A DNA stretch of 64,000 nt from Streptomyces sp. NRRL F-525 (GCF_000716605.1 NZ_JNXE01000015.1:62001-126000); one strand, 5' to 3'. Shown: positions 40,476-49,303, counted from the stretch's first letter. Numbers and translations: made by a program. Notes: generated from the sequence alone by a model not told the origin.

Positions 40476-41645
40476 ATGGGCATGGATGTCGGGCTCAAGC
40501 GCGAGCTGGAGCAGAAGGTCCGCTCCGGTGAGCGGCTGTCCCGTGAGGACGGCATCGCGCTGTACGAGTCGGACGACCTGGCCTGGCTGGGCGGACTCGC
40601 GCACGAGGTGCGGACGCGGAAGAACGGCGATGTCGTCCACTTCAACGTCAACCGCCACCTGAACATGACCAACGTGTGCACCGCGTCCTGCGCCTACTGC
40701 TCGTTCCAGCGCAAGCCGGGCGAGAAGGACGCGTACACGATGCGCATCGAGGAGGCCGTCCGGCTCGCGAAGGCGATGCAGGGCGAGAACCTCACCGAGC
40801 TGCACATCGTCAACGGCCTGCACCCGAACCTCCCCTGGCGCTACTACCCCCGGTCGCTGAGCGAGCTGAAGAAGGCCCTCCCGGAGGTCTCCCTCAAGGC
40901 CTTCACGGCCACCGAGATCCACCACTTCGAGACCATCTCCGGGCTGAGCGCGAGCGAGATCCTCGACGAGCTGATCGAGGCCGGGCTCGAATCCCTCACC
41001 GGCGGCGGTGCGGAGATCTTCGACTGGGAGGTCCGCCAGCACATCGTGGACCACCGCACGCACTGGGAAGACTGGTCGCGCATCCACCGCCTGGCGCACG
41101 AGAAGGGTCTCAAGACCCCGTGCACCATGCTCTACGGCCACATCGAGGAGCCGCGCCACCGCGTGGACCACGTGCTGCGGCTGCGCGAGCTCCAGGACGA
41201 GACCGGCGGTTTCCAGGTCTTCATCCCGCTGCGCTACCAGCACGACTTCGTCGACATGAAGGACGGCAAGGTCCGCAACCGCCTTCAAGCGCGGACCCAA
41301 ATGGCCACGGGCGCCGAGGCGTTGAAGACCTTCGCGGTGTCCCGTCTCCTCTTCGACAACGTCCCGCACGTCAAGGTCTTCTGGGTCATGCACGGCGTCC
41401 AGACCGCCCAACTCGCCCTCCAGCACGGCGCGGACGACATGGACGGCTCGGTCGTCGAGTACAAGATCACGCACGACGCCGACAACTACGGCACCCCGAA
41501 CAAGCTCACCCGCGACGACCTCCTCGACCTGATCCGCGACGCCGGTTTCCAGCCGGTCGAGCGGAACACGCGCTACGAGATCATCCGCGAGTACGACGGC
41601 CCGGACCCGGCGCGGCGCGAGTCGCCACAGCCGATGCGAGTCTGA
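40476..41645 (+). CDS. mqnE: Aminofutalosine synthase (radical SAM)
   Basis: 389 residues. The 4Fe-4S radical SAM motif is CTASCAYCSF (CxxxCxxC, about residues 67-74), preceded by HFNVNRHLNMTNV. The C-terminal half has the MqnE/CofH-like barrel (HIVNGLHPNLPWRYY, FTATEIHHFE, AGLESLTGGGAEIFD). It joins the product of MqnA to S-adenosylmethionine to give 6-amino-6-deoxyfutalosine. The GAGG before ATG 40476 is close; an alternative ATG is at 40482. Confidence 0.92.
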   Translation: MGMDVGLKRELEQKVRSGERLSREDGIALYESDDLAWLGGLAHEVRTRKNGDVVHFNVNRHLNMTNVCTASCAYCSFQRKPGEKDAYTMRIEEAVRLAKAMQGENLTELHIVNGLHPNLPWRYYPRSLSELKKALPEVSLKAFTATEIHHFETISGLSASEILDELIEAGLESLTGGGAEIFDWEVRQHIVDHRTHWEDWSRIHRLAHEKGLKTPCTMLYGHIEEPRHRVDHVLRLRELQDETGGFQVFIPLRYQHDFVDMKDGKVRNRLQARTQMATGAEALKTFAVSRLLFDNVPHVKVFWVMHGVQTAQLALQHGADDMDGSVVEYKITHDADNYGTPNKLTRDDLLDLIRDAGFQPVERNTRYEIIREYDGPDPARRESPQPMRV

Positions 41646-41653
41646 ACGGAACG

Positions 41654-42178
41654 ATGGCGCTCACTTTCGAACTGGACCCCGCGATAACCCCCGCCCTGCG
41701 CGAGGAGATCCTCACCCTCTGGGCGGACGTCTCCAACGCGGGGGGCTCGGTCGGCTTCGTCGCACCGGTGACGGCCGACGAGATACGGCCCGAACTGGTC
41801 CGGCACTTCGTCGCCATGGCGGAGGGCCGCACCCGGCTGCTGGTCGGCCGGGACGAGACGGGCACGGTCGCCGCGACCGTGTTCCTCGCGTTCAACACCC
41901 ACCGCCTGATGCTGCACTGGCTGTGGCTCTACACGGTGATGGTCCACCCCCGCCACCAGGGCAAGGGCTACGGCCGCGACCTCCTCGCCGCCGCCGAGCA
42001 GGCCGCCCGCGGCCTCGACGGCATCGAGGCGATCCGCCTCACCTGCCGGGGCGGCCACGGCCTGGAGCGGTTCTACGGCTCCTGCGGCTACAAGGAGGTC
42101 GGGCGGGTGCCCGGCGCGATCCGGGTCGCCCCCGGGGACGACCGGGACGACATCTTCATGTTGCTGCCGCTGCTGTGA
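41654..42178 (+). CDS. GNAT family N-acetyltransferase
   Basis: 174 residues. The acetyl-CoA pyrophosphate loop is VHPRHQGKGYGRDLLAAAEQAA (R-x2-G-x-G/A type), followed by RLTCRGGHGLERFYGSCGYKEVG, the usual GNAT end. It would acetylate a small molecule or protein N-terminus; substrate unknown. It follows mqnE by 8 bp and is probably cotranscribed with it. Confidence 0.85.
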   Translation: MALTFELDPAITPALREEILTLWADVSNAGGSVGFVAPVTADEIRPELVRHFVAMAEGRTRLLVGRDETGTVAATVFLAFNTHRLMLHWLWLYTVMVHPRHQGKGYGRDLLAAAEQAARGLDGIEAIRLTCRGGHGLERFYGSCGYKEVGRVPGAIRVAPGDDRDDIFMLLPLL

Positions 42179-42253
42179 CCCCCCTGCAAGATCCGTGCGA
42201 CACCGTGCTTCACTGATTGATGCCCTTGTCCCGAATCGGAAGAGTGGATTGAG

Positions 42254-42577
42254 ATGTTCCGCTACACACTGTGGCGCCTCGGAGTCTTCGCGGGCTGCCT
42301 CGGCGTCGTCTGGGGCCTCGTCTATCTCGGCGTCTTCCCGCGCGGCTTCGGCGAGTCCAACGGCATGTGGATCGTGCTGCTGGCGCTGGTGATCTCGGCG
42401 CCGATCAGCTTCGTGGTGCTGCGCGGGGTGCGGGACCGGGCCTCGGTGCAGATCGTCGAGCGGGTCGACCGGATGAAGGCCAACCTGGACGCCAACCGCA
42501 GCCAGGAGGACGAGACGGTGGACGCAGCCCAGCCGGCCGCCCAGCCGACGTCCCACCCGCAGGGCCAGACTTCCTGA
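42254..42577 (+). CDS. DUF4229 small membrane protein
   Basis: 107 residues. Two membrane segments (WRLGVFAGCLGVVWGLVYLGVF and WIVLLALVISAPISFVVL) followed by RGVRDRASVQIVERVDRMKANLDANRSQEDE, the DUF4229 pattern found across actinobacteria, often near menaquinone genes. Role unknown; association with the quinone pathway rests on position only. Confidence 0.82.
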   Translation: MFRYTLWRLGVFAGCLGVVWGLVYLGVFPRGFGESNGMWIVLLALVISAPISFVVLRGVRDRASVQIVERVDRMKANLDANRSQEDETVDAAQPAAQPTSHPQGQTS

Positions 42578-42604
42578 CACCTGGGTCCAACTACCCTTGC
42601 CCCC

Positions 42605-43240
42605 ATGGGTGCCGTGAAGACCAAGCGCATGCCGCGGGCGGTCCGTGAGCAGCAGATGCTCGACGCCGCCGTGCAGACCTTCGGGCAGCGCGGGTACATG
42701 GCCGCGTCGATGGACGAGATAGCCGAACTCGCGGGCGTGTCCAAGCCGTTGGTGTATCTCTACCTGAACTCGAAGGAAGACCTGTTCACCGCGTGCATCC
42801 GGCGCGAGGGCCAGGCGCTCACCGAGGCGGTACGGGCCGGTGTGGACACCGGGTCGCCCGCCGATCGCCAACTCTGGGACGGGCTGCGGGCGTTCTTCAC
42901 GCACACCGCGCAACACCCGGACGGCTGGGCCGTGTTGCACCTCCAGTCCCGCACCCACGGCGAGCCCTTCGCGGCCGAGGTGGCGGCGATGCGCGCCGAA
43001 CTCGTCGCGTTCGTCACCGAGTTGATCGCGGCGGCCGCCCGCGAGGCGCACCGCGACCCGGACCTCCCCGAGCACGAGGTCGCCGGTCTGGCCGAGGCCT
43101 TGGTCGGCGCCGCCGAGTCCCTGGCGGCCTGGTCGAACGCGACCCCGGGCGTCACCGCCAAGCAGGCGGCGGCGACGCTGATGAACTTCGCGTGGGCGGG
43201 GCTGGGGCAGTTGATGGAGGGGCGGCCGTGGACGCCGTAG
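42605..43240 (+). CDS. TetR family transcriptional regulator
   Basis: 211 residues. DNA-binding part: MPRAVREQQMLDAAVQTFGQRGYMAASMDEIAELAGVSKPLVYLYLNSKEDLF. Its neighbours (MaoC dehydratase, acyl-CoA ligase) are fatty-acid genes, and palindromes of the TTAC...GTAA type lie upstream of them, so it may be an acyl-CoA-responsive regulator (inference). The last bases and stop codon are duplicated in tandem just downstream. Confidence 0.86.
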   Translation: MGAVKTKRMPRAVREQQMLDAAVQTFGQRGYMAASMDEIAELAGVSKPLVYLYLNSKEDLFTACIRREGQALTEAVRAGVDTGSPADRQLWDGLRAFFTHTAQHPDGWAVLHLQSRTHGEPFAAEVAAMRAELVAFVTELIAAAAREAHRDPDLPEHEVAGLAEALVGAAESLAAWSNATPGVTAKQAAATLMNFAWAGLGQLMEGRPWTP

Positions 43241-43278
43241 CGCTCATCAGCTCATGGCCGTAGCGCTCGTCCGCTCAT
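43234..43278 (+). repeat. 23-bp tandem duplication across a stop codon
   Basis: GCCGTAGCGCTCATCAGCTC and its near copy GCCGTAGCGCTCGTCCGCTC lie at 43234-43256 and 43257-43278. The first copy holds the TAG stop of the TetR gene; the second provides the last bases of the convergent MaoC gene. Confidence 0.8.
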
Positions 43279-44153
43279 AAAGGGAGCGGTCGGACGAGCC
43301 CCTCCACATGCGTGCGCTCCCCGCTCCGCAGCTGGAAACGGCCGCCCTCCGCCGCGTACTCCACCACCCCCGGCAGCAGCACCGGCGCCCTGAACTCGGC
43401 CCGCACGTAAGCGGCTTCGGGCGTCCCGTGCGCCGCCAGGCACCGCGCCGCCGTCCACATGCCATGGGCGATCGCGCGCGGGAAGCCGAAGAGGCGGGCG
43501 GTGAGCGGGGAGAGGTGGATGGGGTTGCGGTCGCCGGACGCGGAGCCGTAGCGCCGGCCGACGTCCTCGGCGAGGCGCCACTCGGCGATCGTGGGCAACG
43601 CGGCCTGCGCGCCGGGGACTTCGGGCGCGTGCGCGGGTGTGTCGGCGCGCTGGTGCCGGGCGAGATACGTGCTCCGCGATTCCCATACGACCTTGCCGCC
43701 GCCCCCGCCGACACCCTCGCCCCCGACCCGCATCTCCGTCGTGACCGTCGCCTCCGTGCCACGCCGATGCGGGGTCAACTCTTCGACATAGACGGTGAGT
43801 TCGTGGTCCCCTGTGGCCGGTACCGCCGCATGTCGGGTGATCTCCACCGACGTGTGGACCAGACCGAGGAGGGGGAGCGGGAAGGCCCGGCAGCTCATCA
43901 GGCGCATGGCCAGCGGGAAGGCGAGGACGTGGGGATACGTGATCGGGAGGGCGTCGTCTCCGGTGGCGAAGCCGCAGACGCGTTCGTAGGCGGCCAGTTT
44001 CGCCAGGTCGACGCGGACGCCGGGCAGGACCAGGCGGGTGCGGGGGAACCGGGCGTCGGGGCGGGGCCGTTTGAAGGGGGAGAGGAGGGCGCCGCGGAGG
44101 AGGAGCGGGGTGAGTGCGGGGGTGTCGGTGAGAGGCGGATAGGGGTTGGCCAT
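43275..44153 (-). CDS. MaoC-like (double hot-dog) hydroxyacyl dehydratase
   Basis: 292 residues with two hot-dog halves. The catalytic hydratase-2 motif is in the second half: YGSASGDRNPIHLSPLTARLFGFPRAIAHGMW (Asp and His). It would dehydrate or hydrate 3-hydroxyacyl thioesters in fatty-acid or mycolate-like metabolism. ATG 44153 is used; the frame continues upstream without sense. Divergent from an acyl-CoA ligase. Confidence 0.82.
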   Translation of the reverse strand: MANPYPPLTDTPALTPLLLRGALLSPFKRPRPDARFPRTRLVLPGVRVDLAKLAAYERVCGFATGDDALPITYPHVLAFPLAMRLMSCRAFPLPLLGLVHTSVEITRHAAVPATGDHELTVYVEELTPHRRGTEATVTTEMRVGGEGVGGGGGKVVWESRSTYLARHQRADTPAHAPEVPGAQAALPTIAEWRLAEDVGRRYGSASGDRNPIHLSPLTARLFGFPRAIAHGMWTAARCLAAHGTPEAAYVRAEFRAPVLLPGVVEYAAEGGRFQLRSGERTHVEGLVRPLPL

Positions 44154-44193
44154 GTCCCACTCCCGGGTGGCTTCCTGGGCGGCTCTTTTCGGC

Positions 44194-44222
44194 TTACTTC
44201 GCAGTAAGGTTACCGCAGGTAA
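44194..44222. promoter_or_regulatory. Two TTAC palindromes before the MaoC gene
   Basis: TTACTTCGCAGTAA (44194-44207) and TTACCGCAGGTAA (44210-44222) are adjacent palindromes with TTAC/GTAA ends. Both lie 40-70 bp upstream of the MaoC start. This is a typical look for operators of TetR regulators of acyl-CoA metabolism; the TetR gene at 42605 is the nearest candidate. Confidence 0.55.
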
Positions 44223-44263
44223 GGCCAAGTGGGGCGAGCCGGGCGGTCCATGGCGGGTACATG

Positions 44264-44307
44264 GGTGACGCAGAGGTGACGCAGGGCTGACGCACGGCTG
44301 ACAAAGC
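44264..44307. promoter_or_regulatory. Four 11-bp direct repeats
   Basis: GGTGACGCAGA, GGTGACGCAGG, GCTGACGCACG and GCTGACAAAGC follow one another exactly. On the minus strand each unit reads GTCAxCC-like with an invariant GTCA. An 11-bp (one helical turn) period is the design of PHO boxes, but the core departs from GTTCACC, so another response regulator is possible. Confidence 0.45.
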
Positions 44308-44505
44308 GCCCTGAACCCGCCGAGGTTGCACAGGCCCGGCTCCGTACCACCCCCGAACCCGCACGAAGCCCCCACGAGGGCCCCGTACGATCTTCGACCT
44401 AACCCGAGGTAACACCCCGGCCGCGGGCCGGGATGAACGCCTCGGTACGCACCATGCGTACCTAATGCAGCAGAGCGGTACAAGCTGCACGCCACAGGAG
44501 CTGCC

Positions 44506-46419
44506 ATGTCCCTCGTCTATCCGTCCGGCTACGACTACGACGGCGCGCCCGTGCTCGTCGAGCCCGAGATCCGGCGGCTGGACGGCGTGGTGCGGGAGGT
44601 GTCCGTACCGCCGTTGGTGCCGCCGGCGACCCACGGCTCGCTCGCCGACCTGCCGTTCGAGAACGCGGCGGCGGCGCCGGAGCACGTGGTCCTCAGCAGG
44701 CAGGACGAGGACGGCAGTTGGCGTGATGTGACGGCGACGGAGTTCGCCGAGCAGGTGCAGGCCGTCGCCAAGGGGATGATCGCGGAGGGGCTCGCGCCGG
44801 GTGACCGGATCGCGGTCATGGCGCGGACGTCGTACGAGTGGACGCTCCTCGACTTCGCCGCGTGGGCGGCCGGTCTGGTGACCGTGCCGGTGTACCCGAC
44901 CTCCTCCCTCTTCCAGATCCGGTGGATCCTCCAGGACTCGGGCGCGGTGGCGATGGCCGCCGAGACGGTCGCGCAGGCGGCGGCGCTGGGTCCGGAGACA
45001 CCGCGGCTGCCCGATCTGCGGCACATGTGGGTCTTCGAGAAGGGCCACCTGGACCGGCTGGCCGAGCTCGGCCGGACCGTCCCGGACCAGGAAGTCTCCG
45101 TACGGCGTGGGGTGTTGCTGCCCGACACGCTCGCCACCGTCATCTACACCTCGGGTACTACGGGTCGCCCCAAGGGCTGCGCGATCACCCACGGCAACTT
45201 CCTCGCGGAGATCGACAACGCGATCGAACTCCTCTACGGCGTCTTCAAGAACAAGGCGGACGAGGAACCCTCCACGCTCCTCTTCCTCCCCTACTCCCAC
45301 GTCTTCGGCCGCATGGTCGCGGTCGCCTGCATCCGCGCCCGCGTCCGCCTCGGCCACGCCGCGAGCCTCAAGTCCGAGGACCTCCTCGCCGACTTGGCGA
45401 GTTTCCAGCCGACCTTCCTGCTGGCCATCCCGTACATGCTGGAGAAGGTCTTCAACAACGCCCGGGCGAAGGCGGAGAAGGGCGGCCGCGGCAAGGTCTT
45501 CGACCGCGCGACCAGCGTCGCCCGCCGCTACGGCGAGGCGCTGGAGGCCCGCCAGTCCGGCAAGGGACCTGGCCCGAGCCGCCCGTTGAAGACCGCCCGC
45601 GCCTTCTACGACCCGCTCGTCTACCGGAAGATCCGCAACGCCCTTGGCGGCAAGCTCCGTTACGTCATCTGCGGCGGCTCCCCGCTGGGCCGCCGCCTCG
45701 CCGCGTTCTACGCCGGCGCGGGCATCGAGATCTTCGAGGGTTACGGCCTGACCGAGACGACGGCGGCGGCCACCTGCACCCCGCCGCTCAAACCCCGGCT
45801 GGGGACGGTGGGTTGGCCCATGCCGGGGACGAAGGTACGCATCGCGTCGGACGGCGAGATCCTGCTCGCCGGCGGCCAGGTCTTCCGGGGTTACTGGGAT
45901 CCGCACGGCGACGGGGTGATCCCCGCGTCTCAGGACGGCTGGTTCGCGACCGGCGACATCGGCCGCCTCGACGACGAGGGCTACCTCACCATCACCGGCC
46001 GCAAGAAGGAGATCCTGATCACCGCGGGCGGCAAGAACGTGGCCCCGGCCCCCCTGGAGAACTGGCTCCGCTCCCACCCGCTGGTGGCCCAGTGCATGGT
46101 CGTCGGCGACCGCCGCCCCTACGTCGCCGCCCTCATCACCCTCGACCTCGAAGGCATCACCCACTGGCGCCAGATGAACGGCAAACACCCGGTCCCCGCC
46201 GAACTCCTGGTCAACGACGAGGAGTTGATCGGCGTCCTGCAACGCGCCGTCGACGACGCCAACAAGCTGGTCTCCCGCCCCGAGTCCATCCGCCGCTTCA
46301 GCATCCTGCCCGTGGACTTCACGGAGGCGGCGGGCCATCTGACACCGTCGATGAAGCTGCGCCGGGAGTTCGTCATGCAGGAGTTCGCGAAGGACATCGA
46401 GGCGCTGTACGCGAACTAA
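44506..46419 (+). CDS. Long-chain fatty acid-CoA ligase (AMP-dependent synthetase)
   Basis: 637 residues. Adenylation-domain motifs are complete: YTSGTTGRPKGCAITHGN (A3), FEGYGLTETTA (A5), FATGDIGRLDDEGYLTITGRKKEILITAGGKNVAP (A7-A8) and a C-terminal region to PSMKLRR. The size and the helical insert (RAKAEKGGRGKVFDRATSVARRYGEALEAR) match long-chain FadD15-type ligases. It activates fatty acids to acyl-CoA on the inner face of the membrane. CAGGAG lies 6 nt before the ATG. Confidence 0.9.
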   Translation: MSLVYPSGYDYDGAPVLVEPEIRRLDGVVREVSVPPLVPPATHGSLADLPFENAAAAPEHVVLSRQDEDGSWRDVTATEFAEQVQAVAKGMIAEGLAPGDRIAVMARTSYEWTLLDFAAWAAGLVTVPVYPTSSLFQIRWILQDSGAVAMAAETVAQAAALGPETPRLPDLRHMWVFEKGHLDRLAELGRTVPDQEVSVRRGVLLPDTLATVIYTSGTTGRPKGCAITHGNFLAEIDNAIELLYGVFKNKADEEPSTLLFLPYSHVFGRMVAVACIRARVRLGHAASLKSEDLLADLASFQPTFLLAIPYMLEKVFNNARAKAEKGGRGKVFDRATSVARRYGEALEARQSGKGPGPSRPLKTARAFYDPLVYRKIRNALGGKLRYVICGGSPLGRRLAAFYAGAGIEIFEGYGLTETTAAATCTPPLKPRLGTVGWPMPGTKVRIASDGEILLAGGQVFRGYWDPHGDGVIPASQDGWFATGDIGRLDDEGYLTITGRKKEILITAGGKNVAPAPLENWLRSHPLVAQCMVVGDRRPYVAALITLDLEGITHWRQMNGKHPVPAELLVNDEELIGVLQRAVDDANKLVSRPESIRRFSILPVDFTEAAGHLTPSMKLRREFVMQEFAKDIEALYAN

Positions 46420-46515
46420 CCCCCGTTCAGGGTGATTTGGTGCGGACCTGGTCATTGACTTCCCAAGACCCCCGCGCGACATTCCCAGCCCATTCCCCGT
46501 CGGGCTGGAGCGGCC

Positions 46516-48291
46516 ATGACCACGAGCGCGGACGGACAGGTACAACTCCCCGGTAGAAGACGTGTGTTGGCCGGTGGTGCGGTTGCGGCGCTCGGTGTCG
46601 TCGCCGGGGTGCAGCACTCCGCCCGCGCCGCCGATCTTCCCCTCCTCGGCACCTACGACGTCGTGGTGATCGGCGCGGGGGCGGCCGGGATGACCGCCGC
46701 GTTGACCGCCGCGCGGCAGGGCCTGAGCTGTGTGGTGGTGGAGAAGGCGCCGACGTTCGGGGGATCGGCGGCGCGTTCGGGGGCGGGGATCTGGATCCCC
46801 AACAACCCGGTGATCCTGGCGGCCGGAGTCCCCGACACCCCCGCCAAAGCAGCCACTTACCTCTCCGCGGTCGTCGGCGCCGACGTCCCCGCCGACCGCC
46901 AGCAGTCCTTCCTCGCCCACGGCCCCGCGATGATCTCCTTCGTGATGGCGAACAGCCCGCTGCGCTTCCGCTGGATGGAGGGATACAGCGACTACTACCC
47001 GGAGTTGCCGGGCGGCCTCCCCAACGGCCGTTCCATAGAACCCGATCAGCTCGACGGCAACATCCTCGGCACCGAACTCGCTCACCTCAACCCGCCCTAC
47101 CTGGCGGTCCCTTCGGGCATGGTCGTCTTCAGCGCCGACTACAAATGGCTCGACCTGGCCGCGGTGAGCGTCAAGGGCGCGGCCGTCGCGACCGAGTGCC
47201 TGGCCCGGGGGACGAAGGCGGCCCTGCTCGGCCAGAAGCCGCTCACGATGGGCCAGTCCCTCGCCGCCGGTCTGCGCGCGGGGCTGCAGTCCGCGCAGGT
47301 GCCGGTGTGGCTCAACACCCCGCTCACCGAACTGTACTTGGAGGGCGGTGCCGTCACCGGCGCGGTCGTCACGAGGGCCGGAGCCACCGGTCTTGTACGC
47401 GCCCGGCGTGGAGTCGTGGTCGGCTCCGGCGGCTTCGAGCACAACGCGGCGATGCGCGCCCAGTACCAGCGCCAGCCCATCGGCACGGACTGGACGGTGG
47501 GCGCGAAGGAGAACACCGGCGACGGCATCCAGGCGGGCCAACGCGCGGGCGCCGCCCTGGCGTTGATGGACGACGCCTGGTGGGGACCGGCCATCCCGTT
47601 CCCCGGCGACCCGTACTTCTGCCTCGCCGAACGCACCCTCCCCGGCGGCCTGTTGGTCAACCAGGCCGGTTCCCGCTTCGTCAACGAGGCCGCGCCGTAC
47701 AGCGACGTCGTCCACACCATGTACGACCGCGACCCGGCCGCCCCCGACATCCCGGCCTGGCTGATCGTCGACCAGAACTACCGCAACCGGTACCTGTTCC
47801 GGGACGTGCTGCCGACGTTCACGTTCCCCGACGACTGGTACAGCTCCGGCGCGGCGTACAAGGCGTGGACGCTGGACGCGCTGGCGACGTCGATCGGCGT
47901 GCCCGCGGCCGCCCTCCGGACCACGGTCACCCGCTTCAACTCCCTTGCGGCGAACGGCAAGGACCCGGACTTCGGACGCGGTGACAGCGCCTACGACCAC
48001 TACTACACGGACCCGTCCGTCCTCCCCAACTCCTGCCTGGCTCCCCTGTGGCTGGCCCCGTACTACGCCTTCCGCATCGTCCCCGGCGACCTCGGCACGA
48101 AGGGCGGCATGCGGACGGACGCGCGGGCGCGGGTGCTGCGGGCGGACGGTTCGGTGATCCCCGGTCTGTACGCGGCCGGGAACGCGAGCGCGGCGGTGAT
48201 GGGGCACAGCTACGCGGGCGCGGGCTCGACGATCGGTCCGGCGATGACGTTCGGGTATGTGGCGGCGCTGGATCTGGCGGGGGCGTTGTAG
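46516..48291 (+). CDS. FAD-dependent oxidoreductase, 3-ketosteroid-delta1-dehydrogenase family
   Basis: 591 residues. An N-terminal GRRRVLAGGAVAALGVVAG segment looks like a twin-arginine signal, which would export the folded flavoprotein. Then the FAD fold: YDVVVIGAGAAGMTAALTAARQGLSCVVVEKAPTFGGSAARSGAGIW. The C-terminal GTKGGMRTDARARVLRADGSVIPGLYAAGNASAAVMGHSYAGAGSTIGPAM is diagnostic of KstD-like enzymes. It would introduce the 1,2-double bond in 3-ketosteroids or a similar ring compound. KstDs are usually cytosolic, so the signal is noteworthy. Confidence 0.82.
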   Translation: MTTSADGQVQLPGRRRVLAGGAVAALGVVAGVQHSARAADLPLLGTYDVVVIGAGAAGMTAALTAARQGLSCVVVEKAPTFGGSAARSGAGIWIPNNPVILAAGVPDTPAKAATYLSAVVGADVPADRQQSFLAHGPAMISFVMANSPLRFRWMEGYSDYYPELPGGLPNGRSIEPDQLDGNILGTELAHLNPPYLAVPSGMVVFSADYKWLDLAAVSVKGAAVATECLARGTKAALLGQKPLTMGQSLAAGLRAGLQSAQVPVWLNTPLTELYLEGGAVTGAVVTRAGATGLVRARRGVVVGSGGFEHNAAMRAQYQRQPIGTDWTVGAKENTGDGIQAGQRAGAALALMDDAWWGPAIPFPGDPYFCLAERTLPGGLLVNQAGSRFVNEAAPYSDVVHTMYDRDPAAPDIPAWLIVDQNYRNRYLFRDVLPTFTFPDDWYSSGAAYKAWTLDALATSIGVPAAALRTTVTRFNSLAANGKDPDFGRGDSAYDHYYTDPSVLPNSCLAPLWLAPYYAFRIVPGDLGTKGGMRTDARARVLRADGSVIPGLYAAGNASAAVMGHSYAGAGSTIGPAMTFGYVAALDLAGAL

Positions 48292-48506
48292 ACAGCGGGT
48301 CGTAGCGGTCGTAGGGCTGCCGGTTCGGCCTGGTCATCACCCGGTCAAGGGATGGCCAGGTCGGGACCAAGCGGCCGTATGCATTGCGCATGCAACGGGC
48401 TCGCAGGGCTGACATAGCCGGATTTGGGCGTTGGTCCCGTGGCTACTGTGATGGCGCGAACGCGTCCACAGGGACCACGAAGACCTACGGGGAAGAGGAG
48501 ACGGCG

Positions 48507-48995
48507 GTGGGGGAGCCGAACCGTTCACGCCTTCTTGACTACACGCGGGGGCCCGCGGCGGCGGGGGTGCCCGAGGTGCGTCGGTCGAGTCTGCTCGACT
48601 ATGCCGAGGCGGCGCCCCGGCCCGGTCCGGCAGCCGACGGACGGCCCGGACCCCGGCCGGGTGTCCCGTCGTACGAGACGCCTGTCTTCGTGCCCGCGCA
48701 TCCCCGGTATGTCGACGCGGTGGACGACGACGGCCGGGCGGTGCGGGTGCCGTTCGTCGTCTACGAGTTGTTCGAGCATCCGGCGCACCGCACCGCGGCC
48801 TACGCGTTCAGCACGGTGGAGAAGCTCGTGGCCGCGTTGGGGGAGGCCCAGCCGTGGGTCGGGACGTCGATCGGGCCGCTGGCCGAGGCGATGGGCGAGC
48901 GGGGCGGGACCGTCGTTCTCGACCCCAACGTCGTTCCGGGGCAGGCCAATTGGCGTCCGGCCGACCTGGCCGCCTACGCACGGGAGGTGCGCTGA
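48507..48995 (+). CDS. SAV_915-like (SseB-related) protein, first gene of the WXG cassette
   Basis: 162 residues. A disordered N-terminal half with two RSxLLDY repeats (SRLLDYTRG, SSLLDYAEA) is followed by FVPAHPRYVDAVDDDGRAVRVPFVVYELFEHPAHRTAAYAFSTVEKLVAALGEAQPWVGTSIGPLAEAM, resembling the SseB/SAV_915 fold seen beside type VII-type genes in Streptomyces. Function unknown. GTG start with GGAAGAGGAG 6 nt upstream. Its stop overlaps the next ATG by one base. Confidence 0.68.
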   Translation: MGEPNRSRLLDYTRGPAAAGVPEVRRSSLLDYAEAAPRPGPAADGRPGPRPGVPSYETPVFVPAHPRYVDAVDDDGRAVRVPFVVYELFEHPAHRTAAYAFSTVEKLVAALGEAQPWVGTSIGPLAEAMGERGGTVVLDPNVVPGQANWRPADLAAYAREVR

Positions 48996-49297
48996 TGTCT
49001 GCCGACTTCAAGGCGGTGCTGGGCGACCTCACGTCGATGGCCACGACCTTCCACGACCAGGCGACGGACTACCGGAAGCTGCACCCCCAGGTCGCCCCGC
49101 CCGTGGTGAGCGGCGGGGACGCGGGGCTCGACGACGCCATCAAGGAGGTCGCCCACCTCATCCTCGGCCTGCACATCGGCTTCGCCGACCGGCTGGACGA
49201 TCACGGCGACAAGGTGGCGTACGCGCGGGACTCCTTCCACCGGCACGACGTCGACGTGCACGGGGTGTTCGAGGACCTGATGGTGGGGGAGGACTGA
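48995..49297 (+). CDS. Small helical WXG100-sized protein (DUF6317-like)
   Basis: 100 residues, mostly helical by composition: SADFKAVLGDLTSMATTFHDQATDYRKLHPQ...DDAIKEVAHLILGLHIGFADRLDDHGDKVAYARDSFHRHD. Size and helix-loop-helix look like ESX/WXG100 secretion partners, though the WxG motif itself is absent; I place it tentatively in DUF6317. It sits directly before the WXG-domain gene (6 nt gap), the position expected of an effector's secretion partner. Confidence 0.62.
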   Translation: MSADFKAVLGDLTSMATTFHDQATDYRKLHPQVAPPVVSGGDAGLDDAIKEVAHLILGLHIGFADRLDDHGDKVAYARDSFHRHDVDVHGVFEDLMVGED

Positions 49298-49303
49298 GGG
49301 CCG

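Larger units (their letters stand above)
44154..44505. other. 352-bp divergent intergenic region
   Basis: No gene seen. It holds two palindromes close to the MaoC start (44194-44222) and four 11-bp direct repeats (44264-44307), described separately. The part nearest the acyl-CoA ligase has a GC hairpin (CCCCGGCC/GGCCGGG, about 44415-44432) but no promoter I can name. Confidence 0.5.

Noticed and set aside
44194..48207. Open frame of about 1,340 codons on the minus strand opposite the acyl-CoA ligase and KstD genes
   Set aside because: Antisense to two clear genes with complete motifs; composition is that of a GC shadow.
48378..48394. Palindrome TGCATTGCGCATGCA before the WXG cassette as an operator
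   Set aside because: Only 5-nt arms; too weak to separate from chance.
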